64,000 nucleotides of DNA from Candidatus Zixiibacteriota bacterium (GTDB taxonomy: Bacteria; Zixibacteria; MSB-5A5; GN15; JAAZOE01), in NCBI GenBank assembly GCA_023138975.1, contig JAGLON010000002.1:241641-305640 (forward strand). The letters are read 5' to 3'. The translations under genes and the position numbers were made by a program. Under the pieces are notes generated by a model, which was not told the origin of the DNA, ran no database searches, and saw only the letters and a program-made list of their open reading frames with translations. This document shows positions 51,506 through 59,099 of the stretch, piece by piece (position 1 is the first letter of the stretch; each line of letters opens with the position of its first letter).

Positions 51506-52734
51506 TGCGGATACGGTTTGTCACATTGTATTACCCGCCGGAAGTCGGAGCCGCTCAGAGAAGAATCTCTGAGTTAGCCCGGAGACTGGCCGAGCTTGGG
51601 CATAAAGTAACGGTTGTAACCGGCTTTCCAAATTATCCATCAGGTATCAAGCCGGGTAGCTATCGCGGAAAATTCTCGATGAGGGAAGAAAAAGACGGAT
51701 ATACTATAATACGTTTACCCCACTATGTTGCTCCTAATAAAGGATTTCTGAAACGTATTCTCATTCATCTCACATATGCTTTCTCAGCCTGTATCTATAC
51801 GCTATTTATGAAAAGAGATGATGTCGTTTATGTAGAATCCCCGCCGTTGTTCAACGGTTTTATTGGATTGGTCGGCAAATGGATCAGGCGTATTCCGTAT
51901 GTCTTCAATGTGGCGGATTTGTGGCCGCAAACAGCGATTGAGCTGGGTATGCTTAGAAATAAGCCGATTATAAAATTTACACAGTTTTTGGAAAAGCTTT
52001 TCTACAATCAATCCATACGAATCTTAGCCATTACCGCCGGCGTGAGAGCGTCTATTTGTGAAATGGGATATGATAAGGATTTTGTTCCGCTCATTACTAA
52101 TGGTGTTGATATTAAAGCTTTCAATGAAAGCGTGGAACCGGATAAGGAAGTCCTTTCCCACAAGAACAAAGACGGCCTGCTTGTTGTTTATGCCGGTACG
52201 CATGGTTTAATCTATTCCCTGGATACAATACTACAAGCGGCTGAGATTGTGGAGGATGATAATATTCAATTTGTTTTTATCGGTGGTGGGGCAGATAAAC
52301 AGCGAATTGTTAATCTGGCACGGGACATGAAACTAAAAAATGTCACTTTTCTGCCGCCAAAACCATCCGATGTTATGCCATCCGTGTTCAGAGCCGCCGA
52401 TGTCGCGGTAATTTCTCTCAGAGATTTGCCCGTTTCAAAAAAAATAATACCAATGAAATCATTCGAGATTATGGGCGTGGGAGTTCCGATTATTCTCGCG
52501 ACCAAAGGAGAAATCGCGGGCTATCTAAAAAAGGCGGACAATGGTTTTATTGTCGAGCCGGAAAACCCGAGACAACTTGCTGAAGCGCTGAAAACGATGG
52601 CGGGGCTATCAAAAGAAGATAGATATTCTCTCGGGCACAACGGGCGGAATTATGTTGTCGAGAACTTTTCTCATGAGAAGATTACTAAAAAACTAGAAGC
52701 TATATTATCTGAGGCGATTAGCGATGACGAGTGA
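51505..52734 (+). CDS. Family 4 glycosyltransferase (WbuB-like)
   Basis: 409 residues. FVTLYYPPEVGAAQRRISELARRLAELGHKVTVVTGFPNYPSG and NVADLWPQTAIELGML are typical of WbuB/fucosamine-type transferases. C-terminal donor domain with ADVAVISLRDLPVSKKIIPMKSFEIMGVGVPIIL. Start codon overlaps the previous stop by one base; its end overlaps the methyltransferase by 11 bp. Confidence 0.9.
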   Translation: MRIRFVTLYYPPEVGAAQRRISELARRLAELGHKVTVVTGFPNYPSGIKPGSYRGKFSMREEKDGYTIIRLPHYVAPNKGFLKRILIHLTYAFSACIYTLFMKRDDVVYVESPPLFNGFIGLVGKWIRRIPYVFNVADLWPQTAIELGMLRNKPIIKFTQFLEKLFYNQSIRILAITAGVRASICEMGYDKDFVPLITNGVDIKAFNESVEPDKEVLSHKNKDGLLVVYAGTHGLIYSLDTILQAAEIVEDDNIQFVFIGGGADKQRIVNLARDMKLKNVTFLPPKPSDVMPSVFRAADVAVISLRDLPVSKKIIPMKSFEIMGVGVPIILATKGEIAGYLKKADNGFIVEPENPRQLAEALKTMAGLSKEDRYSLGHNGRNYVVENFSHEKITKKLEAILSEAISDDE

Positions 52735-53410
52735 GCGGGATAGGATGGCCGGTGTTTATCGCGACCGGGAAGGTATGGAGTCTCGATACTCGCTAAAAAA
52801 TCCAGGGAATTATTTCAATTTTAAGCTTCTTCTCAAAGAGTTAGATAATTCTTTTGCGGAGATGCCGACCAAACGCAGTTCCATTCAATTGCTTGATATA
52901 GGTTCGGGCGAGCTATTAATTCCTGAGTTAATGATCGATTTGGGGATCAACCGTTCGAGCTGTTTGGCGACCGATATTCTTCACTGGCGGTTGGTGGAGG
53001 GGAAGAAACAAAACCGCGATATCATGGCCGTGACCGCAGATTCTTCTCAGATGCCGTTTGAGTCAAATAGTTTTGACGTCGTATCACAATTTACTTTATT
53101 AACTTCGGTGTTAGATGATTCCATCCGAAGGAAAATCGCATCAGAAATGCTGAGGGTACTCAAACCGGGAGGATACATTCTCTGGTATGATTTCAGGTAT
53201 AATAACCCCGGTAACCCTCATACGAGAGCTATCGGAAAAAAGGAGCTTGCTTCACTGTTTCCTGAGCAGACAATAGATATCTCCTCAGTAACGCTAATTC
53301 CGCCACTGGCCCGGAAAGTTCCCGTCAGGTTGATTCCGTTGTTGAAGTTTCTGCATATTATTCCTATGTTGCGCTCGCATTACCTGGCGTTGATAGGACC
53401 GAAAGGATAG
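52724..53410 (+). CDS. Class I SAM-dependent methyltransferase
   Basis: 228 residues. The SAM motif I is IQLLDIGSGELLIPEL (about 54-70), then TADSSQMPFESNSFDVVSQFTLLTSV (Methyltransf_11 type) and LKPGGYILWYDFR. Probably methylates a sugar or caps the chain; substrate unknown. Embedded in the polysaccharide operon. Confidence 0.85.
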   Translation: MTSERDRMAGVYRDREGMESRYSLKNPGNYFNFKLLLKELDNSFAEMPTKRSSIQLLDIGSGELLIPELMIDLGINRSSCLATDILHWRLVEGKKQNRDIMAVTADSSQMPFESNSFDVVSQFTLLTSVLDDSIRRKIASEMLRVLKPGGYILWYDFRYNNPGNPHTRAIGKKELASLFPEQTIDISSVTLIPPLARKVPVRLIPLLKFLHIIPMLRSHYLALIGPKG

Positions 53411-53413
53411 AGT

Positions 53414-54577
53414 ATGAAAAAGATAGACGGCGTTCCTTTTTATCGGCAGTCATTCGGTAGAGCCGAAATTGTGGAAGTCACCGATACGATAAAAAGCGGA
53501 TGGGTGACAACCGGCAAAAAGGCGATGCTTTTAGAGAATAAAATAGCCGAGTACGTTAATGTTAAACATGCCGCGGCCGTTAATTCCTGTACCGCGGCGA
53601 TGCATTTACTCTTGACCGCATCCGGAATTTCCAAAGGTGATGAGGTCGTCACGACGCCATATACTTTTGCTGCTACTTCAGAGGTTATTTTATATACCGG
53701 AGCCAAGCCGGTTTATTGCGATATCAATTACGACAGCCTAAATATTGATGCCGAAACCGCCGCGAAAAAGATATCGAAAAAAACCAGAGCCATTCTTCCG
53801 GTGCATATTGCCGGATTACCGGTTCACATGGATGGTTTTGTCAAGTTGGCAAAAATAAGCAAAGCTAAGCTGTTTGACGATGCTGCGCACGCAATCGGTG
53901 CGGAATACAAAGGCAAGAAAATAGGTTCAATCGGCGACGGCAGTGCCTTCAGTTTCTATGCGACCAAGAATCTGACAACCGGTGAAGGCGGTATGGTAAC
54001 GACAAAAAATGCAAAGCTGGCGAAAAAAATCAAAATGCTATCGCTTCATGCCATGTCCAAAGGAGCCTGGAAACGTTATGCCAAAGGCGGTACCTGGCGA
54101 TACGATCTGCTTGATCTTGGTTATAAGTATAACCTGTCAGATTTAGCGGCCTCTTTGGGGCTGGCGCAGTTTGAGAAATTTGAACGCTTTCAGAAGCTTC
54201 GCGAAAGAGCCTGTCTGCGATATATCAAGAATCTTTCGGATACGCCCGATATTAAAACGCCTTTAATCGAATCGGAATCTAAGCACGCCTGGCATCTATT
54301 CATGATACGGTTACAGCTTAACCAATTGAAAATCAATCGTAATGAATTTATCCATGAATTGAATCAGAAAAATATCGGCACATCGGTACACTTTATTCCA
54401 CTCTTTCTTCAGTCTTTTTACCGTACGCATCTGAAGCTGAACCGTAAGGATTTCCCCAATGCCGATAAGGCCTTTAAGGAAGTAATAACACTGCCGCTTT
54501 TTCCGGATATAAAAAACAATGAAATCGATTATGTCTGCGATGTCATTTCGGCCATTTGTAAAAAGTACCGGCGATGA
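53414..54577 (+). CDS. DegT/DnrJ/EryC1 sugar aminotransferase, second copy
   Basis: 387 residues. Catalytic Lys185 in FYATKNLTTGEGG, Asp in LFDDAAHAIGAEYKGKKIG, AAVNSCTAAMHLLLTA for phosphate. The GSGWVTTGKK-like start (SGWVTTGKKAMLLE) is that of 4-keto-sugar aminotransferases such as PglE/PseC/ArnB. A 4,6-dehydratase partner would be needed; the only SDR in the operon is the fusion at 55.2 kb. Overlaps the phosphoglycosyl transferase by ATGA. Confidence 0.9.
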   Translation: MKKIDGVPFYRQSFGRAEIVEVTDTIKSGWVTTGKKAMLLENKIAEYVNVKHAAAVNSCTAAMHLLLTASGISKGDEVVTTPYTFAATSEVILYTGAKPVYCDINYDSLNIDAETAAKKISKKTRAILPVHIAGLPVHMDGFVKLAKISKAKLFDDAAHAIGAEYKGKKIGSIGDGSAFSFYATKNLTTGEGGMVTTKNAKLAKKIKMLSLHAMSKGAWKRYAKGGTWRYDLLDLGYKYNLSDLAASLGLAQFEKFERFQKLRERACLRYIKNLSDTPDIKTPLIESESKHAWHLFMIRLQLNQLKINRNEFIHELNQKNIGTSVHFIPLFLQSFYRTHLKLNRKDFPNADKAFKEVITLPLFPDIKNNEIDYVCDVISAICKKYRR

Positions 54578-55167
54578 AACGTTTATTTGATATCGTCGTT
54601 TCTTTTTTCGGTCTGGTGTTTATTTCACCGGTACTTCTGCTATTATCAATACTAATAATAGCAACAATGGGCTGGCCGGTGTTTTTTTGTCAAAATCGGG
54701 TTGGTAAAGACGGAGTGCCGTTCAAAATTATAAAATTCCGCAGTATGGTAAAAAATGCCGAAAGCAAAGGTCCCGCTTTCACCTCCGGAGGCGATCCTCG
54801 GATTACTCCGATAGGCAAATTCATGCGAAAGATGAAACTCGACGAGTTGCCTCAACTGCTAAATGTTTTCTGGGGGGATATGTCATTTGTCGGTCCTCGG
54901 CCGGAAGTTCCCAAGTACGTTAGCCTATACAATGAAGAGCAAATCAGAGTCCTTTCGGTTCGCCCGGGATTGACTGATCCCGCCTCAATTGTCTACCGCA
55001 ATGAGGAGGAAATCCTTGCTGGATATGACGATAAAGAGACGGTGTATGTCGAGAAAATTATGCCGGCCAAGCTAAAGCTTAATTTATCCTATATAGAAAA
55101 AGCCAGTTTTTTTCGCGATCTGGGGCTTATTATTAAAACTATTAGAAAAGTTGTTTCCCGAACTTAG
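54574..55167 (+). CDS. Small monotopic phosphoglycosyl transferase (PglC-like)
   Basis: 197 residues, the minimal catalytic core of the bacterial sugar transferase family. Reentrant membrane helix at 4-35, KIIKFRSM, then KMKLDELPQLLNVFWGDMSFVGPRPEVPKYV with the catalytic Asp-Glu pair and the PRP motif. It starts the lipid-linked repeat by moving a sugar-phosphate to undecaprenyl phosphate. Lacks the extra membrane domain of WbaP/WcaJ. The next protein in the operon begins with a comparable membrane domain. Confidence 0.92.
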   Translation: MKRLFDIVVSFFGLVFISPVLLLLSILIIATMGWPVFFCQNRVGKDGVPFKIIKFRSMVKNAESKGPAFTSGGDPRITPIGKFMRKMKLDELPQLLNVFWGDMSFVGPRPEVPKYVSLYNEEQIRVLSVRPGLTDPASIVYRNEEEILAGYDDKETVYVEKIMPAKLKLNLSYIEKASFFRDLGLIIKTIRKVVSRT

Positions 55168-55225
55168 ATACTTGCCTACTGTATAATTTTGCGTATATTT
55201 ACGTTCTTTAATGAGAGGCTCTGTA

Positions 55226-57037
55226 ATGCCAAGACGACAGTATTCATATTTACAGGCGGCGGTAGATTTTGTCGCCTATATTATAGTTATCTGGTTAATC
55301 ATCGCTATCAGACCCACGATGAAAGGCATTTACGGTTCGGGTGTGGTCGCTTATTTATTTCCATTTTTAGTCTCGGCTTTTATGGTTGGTATCTTGGCGT
55401 TATTTCGTCAGTACCGTTTGAAACAGCGTGACCGGTTCTTGCGCCAGTTTATGGGTGCCTTCAATGCTATCACACTTGGTTTTTTGTTAATTGTCGTCAT
55501 TAGCGTTGATCTGGGGTTTATGGCTGGATTCGAACGGGGTCACCTGTTCATGCTCTTCATCGGTTTATTAATAGCGGCAGTTTTATCCCGTATTGTCATT
55601 TATATGTGGTTTGGTCGCAAACCGGATTTTTCTCTCAAAGATCAGATCATTCTTAAGCAGTCCAATGGCCATAAGAAACAGGATACCTCGTCACCGCTGA
55701 TTCTGCCGGATACATTGGGCGTGGATGAAATAAAAAATCGAATTGATGCTTCGTCATATGATTTCGCGGTAATGACCGACGAAAGCGGCTATTTTTCGGG
55801 CACTATAACTGATGGCGATATTATTGAAGCTTCGATTAAAAAAGGCAAAAAACCGATTGGGATTTCCGATATCGTTGACCGTTCGCATCCAGTTGCGCGA
55901 GAAATATTATCGGCCGGAAAAATGCGGCACATGATGCTGGAAAGGAATCTACGGTTTCTACCGCTATTGACCAACGAGGGAAAACCCGCCCGGGTTGTCT
56001 TGCTGTCCGATTTGGATTCCAAATACTCGATCAAACCTAAAGACCGGAAAAACAACCGAGTGCTTATAATCGGAGGGGCCGGGTATATCGGTTCTATAAT
56101 GACTCGTTATTTACTCAAGCGGGGTTATTATGTGTCGGTGCTCGATAATCTCATGTGCGGCTATGATGCTCTCAAAGCGCTCGATAATCATCCGGCCTAC
56201 AGTTTTTATAAAGGTGATGCCAGAAATATCCAGGACTTACTGACCGCTATGGATGATGTTGATAGTGTCATCCATCTCGCGGCTATTGTCGGCGATCCGG
56301 CCTGCGCCCTGGACCCGCGCGCGACGATCGATATAAATTATGAGTCATCCAAAATATTAGTCGATGCCTGCCTGCATAAAAAAGTCAACCGCCTGTTGTT
56401 TGCCTCAAGTTGTTCAGTTTATGGAGCCAGTGAGAATGATGAGCTTCTGACTGAAAACTCGCCTCTAAATCCGGTCTCTTTATATGCCGAGACCCGGCTT
56501 CGTTCCGAAGAAGCGATATTAAACCAGGCCGAAGCGCCTCTGGCCGTGACCATGTTTCGCTTGGCGACGGTGTTTGGTTTTTCCTATCGGCCCCGCTTTG
56601 ATCTGGTCGTTAATATCCTTACCGCGCGAGCTTTGATAGACGGCGAAATTTCTATTTTCGGCGGTTCACAATGGCGTCCCAATATTCATGCCCGCGATGT
56701 CGTCAGTGGTTTTGTAGCCGGTATGGAGGCTCCCAAGGAAGTTGCTGACAGGCAAATTTTCAATTTGGGATCAGAGGCAATGAATTACCGCATTGCCGAG
56801 CTCGGTGATCTGGTCAGGGAAGCCCTGCCGGATATCAAGGTCAAAACTGTCGAGGCTGAAATGGATCGACGCGATTATAAGGTCTGTTTTGACCGGATAG
56901 AAAAAACTCTGAACTGGAAAGCGAATGTCACTGTAAGAGATGGTATTCAGGAAATCATTGACGCCTATCATAACAAAAAATTCGGGCACTATAATGAAAA
57001 ACGGTATTCCAATCTGAAAATTCTACAAGAAGTTTAG
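55226..57037 (+). CDS. Membrane domain - CBS pair - SDR epimerase/dehydratase fusion
   Basis: 603 residues from ATG 55226 (AGAGG at good distance; the ATG at 55211 has no ribosome site). Residues 1-125: four membrane segments, as in the N-terminus of CapD/WbaP-type proteins. About 165-270: a CBS pair (SSYDFAVMTDESGYFSGTITDGDII, LRFLPLLTNEGKPARVVLLSDL). About 278-590: extended short-chain dehydrogenase with GGAGYIG, HLAAIVGDPACA and SSCSVYG. At the Y-x3-K catalytic site the sequence is Y420-AET-R424, Arg replacing Lys. It would act on a nucleotide sugar at the membrane, possibly gated by nucleotide binding to CBS. Last gene of the operon. Confidence 0.8.
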   Translation: MPRRQYSYLQAAVDFVAYIIVIWLIIAIRPTMKGIYGSGVVAYLFPFLVSAFMVGILALFRQYRLKQRDRFLRQFMGAFNAITLGFLLIVVISVDLGFMAGFERGHLFMLFIGLLIAAVLSRIVIYMWFGRKPDFSLKDQIILKQSNGHKKQDTSSPLILPDTLGVDEIKNRIDASSYDFAVMTDESGYFSGTITDGDIIEASIKKGKKPIGISDIVDRSHPVAREILSAGKMRHMMLERNLRFLPLLTNEGKPARVVLLSDLDSKYSIKPKDRKNNRVLIIGGAGYIGSIMTRYLLKRGYYVSVLDNLMCGYDALKALDNHPAYSFYKGDARNIQDLLTAMDDVDSVIHLAAIVGDPACALDPRATIDINYESSKILVDACLHKKVNRLLFASSCSVYGASENDELLTENSPLNPVSLYAETRLRSEEAILNQAEAPLAVTMFRLATVFGFSYRPRFDLVVNILTARALIDGEISIFGGSQWRPNIHARDVVSGFVAGMEAPKEVADRQIFNLGSEAMNYRIAELGDLVREALPDIKVKTVEAEMDRRDYKVCFDRIEKTLNWKANVTVRDGIQEIIDAYHNKKFGHYNEKRYSNLKILQEV

Positions 57038-57054
57038 GGGACGTTGTCCCTTTT
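57035..57054 (+). terminator. Terminator of the exopolysaccharide operon
   Basis: A short hairpin GGGGAC-gtt-GTCCC, extended by a G-T pair, overlaps the stop codon and is followed by TTTT. Short stem, so termination may be incomplete. Confidence 0.5.
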
Positions 57055-57109
57055 CGACTGTCGTGTGGATGTCCTAAATATTAAATCTCGTAATTTAACT
57101 TTTGTTCCG

Positions 57110-57149
57110 GCAGGGTTTCGCCATGCCTGATATTCTTCTAAAACATACA
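57110..57149. repeat. Direct repeat, diverged copy 1
   Basis: Starts GCAGGGTTTCGCCATG and continues with CTGATATTCTTCT, like the two later copies (CTGAAAATCTTCT). The preceding 40 bp (AATATTAAATCTCGTAATT) also recur before copy 3. Confidence 0.65.
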
Positions 57150-57156
57150 ACAACAT

Positions 57157-57172
57157 CCCCTCTTGAGAGGGG
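57157..57172. repeat. Small palindrome
   Basis: CCCCTCT-TG-AGAGGGG with 7-bp arms, followed by a GGGGGGTGTGTT stretch; resembles other C/G-rich intergenic repeats in this window. Confidence 0.5.
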
Positions 57173-57232
57173 TACGCGATAGCGGGGGGTGTGTTAACTT
57201 ATTGCTCAAGTAAATAGGTTCACCCATCTAAA

Positions 57233-57252
57233 TCCCGCGTTTTAATGCGGGA
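57233..57252. repeat. Small hairpin
   Basis: TCCCGC and GCGGGA flank an 8-nt loop (GTTTTAAT). Confidence 0.45.
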
Positions 57253-57301
57253 CCGCATATATGAGCTAAGTATTATGTCTCGCAATTTAGCTTTTGTACC
57301 G

Positions 57302-57372
57302 GCAGGGTTTCGCCATGTCTGAAAATCTTCTGCCCGGTAGCCCATGGCTTTAGCCGTGGGTAGAGTCCACAT
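57302..57372. repeat. 71-bp direct repeat with TTTA-loop hairpin, copy 2
   Basis: Identical over all 71 bp to 57530-57600. The right half contains the hairpin CCCATGGC-TTTA-GCCGTGGG (57341-57360, one G-U pair). Hairpins of this kind occur in IS200/IS605-type ends and related elements, but no transposase is present. Confidence 0.8.
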
Positions 57373-57383
57373 AGTCAAATCAC

Positions 57384-57420
57384 AACCACCCCCAACCCCC
57401 TCCTTGAAAAGGAGGGGGAT
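57384..57420. repeat. 37-bp C/G-rich palindromic repeat, copy 2
   Basis: Inverse complement of 34937-34974 with two differences, both in the hairpin loop. Confidence 0.75.
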
Positions 57421-57529
57421 ATAGCGGGGCCTTGTCGTTTTTCGCTCTCTTCGAGGGTTATAAGCTGACGCGTAGATGACCTGAATATTAAATCTCGTAA
57501 TTAAAACTCGTAATTAAATTTCTATATAT

Positions 57530-57600
57530 GCAGGGTTTCGCCATGTCTGAAAATCTTCTGCCCGGTAGCCCATGGCTTTAGCCGTGGGTAGAGTCCACAT
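57530..57600. repeat. 71-bp direct repeat with TTTA-loop hairpin, copy 3
   Basis: Exact copy of 57302-57372, 228 bp apart. Hairpin at 57569-57588. Confidence 0.8.
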
Positions 57601-57729
57601 TTACCCTTTTTAAGACAGGAATACTCGTCTCATTGCCAGCTTCTTAATACCTTGTGAAATATTTATCAAAATAGTCATGAATTCTCTTGACATTCCGAAG
57701 AATAATAATATATTCGCCACATATTAAGT

Positions 57730-57749
57730 AGTTGCGAAATAACGAAACT
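57730..57749. promoter_or_regulatory. Operator A (likely ArsR autoregulation)
   Basis: AGTTGCG-N6-CGAAACT, an imperfect palindrome with the same 6-bp spacer and core as operator B. It ends 8 bp before the ArsR start codon. Confidence 0.6.
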
Positions 57750-57757
57750 GATTGAAT

Positions 57758-58111
57758 ATGAAAATAGAGAACAAAGAAATATTCCAAATCCACTCCGAAG
57801 TCTGCAAGACTTTGGCAAGCCCAATTCGTCTGATGATTCTGGCTCTCTTGGCCAAAAGAGAGATGAGCGTCGGGGAAATAGTCGAAATAATTGGGGTTAA
57901 TCTTGCTAATATCAGCCAGCATTTAGGAACTCTTCGCTCAAAGAACATCGTTAAAGGCCGAAAAGAAGGACAGATGGTGTTTTATAGTCTTGTTGATAAA
58001 CGGCTCATAGAAGCATGTAATATAATTAGGTCTGTGATTCTTGAAAATATGAAGGAACAGGGGAAGCTGGCAAAAGATTTTGATCACTCGCATGTAATCG
58101 TTGATGACTGA
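57758..58111 (+). CDS. ArsR-family transcriptional repressor
   Basis: 117 residues from ATG 57758; a TTG two codons earlier is also possible and neither has a clear ribosome site. Winged helix-turn-helix: CKTLASPIRLMILALLAKREMSVGEIVEII, recognition helix NLANISQHLGTLRSKNIVKGRKEGQMVFYSL. There is no ELCVCDL-type metal site. It has two cysteines (Cys16 and one near residue 87), so a redox or persulfide response as in SqrR/BigR is possible but unproved. Matching palindromes precede this gene and the Fe-S gene, so it likely controls both itself and the electron-transfer operon. Confidence 0.9.
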   Translation: MKIENKEIFQIHSEVCKTLASPIRLMILALLAKREMSVGEIVEIIGVNLANISQHLGTLRSKNIVKGRKEGQMVFYSLVDKRLIEACNIIRSVILENMKEQGKLAKDFDHSHVIVDD

Positions 58112-58131
58112 GGTAAATTTTTTTTGTACTA

Positions 58132-58153
58132 TACTTGCGCGATATCGCAAGTA
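58132..58153. promoter_or_regulatory. Operator B (before the electron-transfer operon)
   Basis: TACTTGCG-N6-CGCAAGTA, perfect 8-bp arms, ending 31 bp before the Fe-S gene start, where a repressor would block transcription start. Same layout as operator A. Confidence 0.7.
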
Positions 58154-58184
58154 CGATAATGTAGGTTTATAGTTAGGGACTAGG

Positions 58185-59099
58185 ATGAATAAAGATAGAA
58201 GAAAGTTCTTGAAAATGGCGACGGCGACGGTGGCAGCGGCTACGATATTGCCATCTGTTTCAGAAGCATCGCTTGAGCATTGTGAAGAAGATTTTGATAA
58301 TGCTTTTGGAGTGCTGGTTGATACAACCGTTTGCATCGGTTGTAGAAACTGCGAATTGGCTTGTGATCGTCAGAATGAATTGACCGATCACCCTAAAAGT
58401 TATTTTATGGATAATACTGTGTTTGATTCACGGCGCAGGCCATCGGTAGAGTCATATACTGTTGTCAATTCATCCTTTGATTCATCTTCTACGGATAATA
58501 AATCGTTTGGTAAAATACAATGCATGCATTGTAATCATCCTGCCTGCGTATCGGCCTGTATTGTTGGAGCTTTGACGAAATGCAAGCACGGTGTTGTCAG
58601 TTATGATGCCTGGAAATGTATTGGCTGCCGGTACTGTATGGTCGCCTGCCCATTTCAGATACCGGCTTATGAATATAAAGAAGCTCTCAAGCCCCGAGTC
58701 ATGAAATGCACTTTTTGTTATGATTTAATTCATAATGACAAAAAACCTGCCTGCGTTGAATCTTGTCCCGTTGAGGCTCTTACGTTTGGTAAACGTGGTG
58801 ATCTTATAAAACATGCTCATGTAAAAATAGAAGCCGCTCCCAATAATTATTATGATCATGTTTTTGGAGAAAACGAAATAGGCGGTACGAGTTGGATGTA
58901 TCTGGCTAATAAAGACTTTATCAATTATGATCTGCCAAAGTTAGAAGAAGAAAAAATACCATCGCTAACCGAATCGATTCAACATGGCATATTTAAGTCA
59001 TTTCTTCCACCTCTTGCTCTTTATGGATTTCTTGGTTTAGTCATGCATTCTATCCGACAGGATAAGAAAAAGGAGGAAGAGAATGACGAACAGTCATGA
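58185..59099 (+). CDS. HybA-like periplasmic four-cluster Fe-S protein with Tat signal and membrane anchor
   Basis: 304 residues. Tat signal DRRKFLKMATATVAAATIL, then the four-cluster ferredoxin pattern of the HybA/DmsB/NrfC family: CIGCRNCELAC (about 47), CMHCNHPACVSAC, CIGCRYCMVACP and CTFCYDLIHNDKKPACVESCP. A C-terminal membrane helix (FLPPLALYGFLGLVMHSI) anchors it on the periplasmic face. It would take electrons from or give them to the following NrfD-type protein. No hydrogenase or molybdopterin catalytic subunit is adjacent. Overlaps the next gene by 17 bp. Confidence 0.9.
   Translation: MNKDRRKFLKMATATVAAATILPSVSEASLEHCEEDFDNAFGVLVDTTVCIGCRNCELACDRQNELTDHPKSYFMDNTVFDSRRRPSVESYTVVNSSFDSSSTDNKSFGKIQCMHCNHPACVSACIVGALTKCKHGVVSYDAWKCIGCRYCMVACPFQIPAYEYKEALKPRVMKCTFCYDLIHNDKKPACVESCPVEALTFGKRGDLIKHAHVKIEAAPNNYYDHVFGENEIGGTSWMYLANKDFINYDLPKLEEEKIPSLTESIQHGIFKSFLPPLALYGFLGLVMHSIRQDKKKEEENDEQS

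Larger units (their letters stand above)
57038..57757. other. Repeat-rich intergenic region before the ArsR gene
   Basis: 720 bp with no convincing gene. It contains three degenerate copies of a repeat beginning GCAGGGTTTCGCCATG (57110, 57302, 57530), two TTTA-loop hairpins, a C/G-rich 37-bp repeat, small palindromes at 57157-57172 and 57233-57252, and the ArsR operator at its right edge. Confidence 0.65.

Noticed and set aside
57110..57600. CRISPR array
   Set aside because: Repeat units are over 70 bp, spacing is 192 and 228 bp, spacers hold other repeats, and no cas genes are present.
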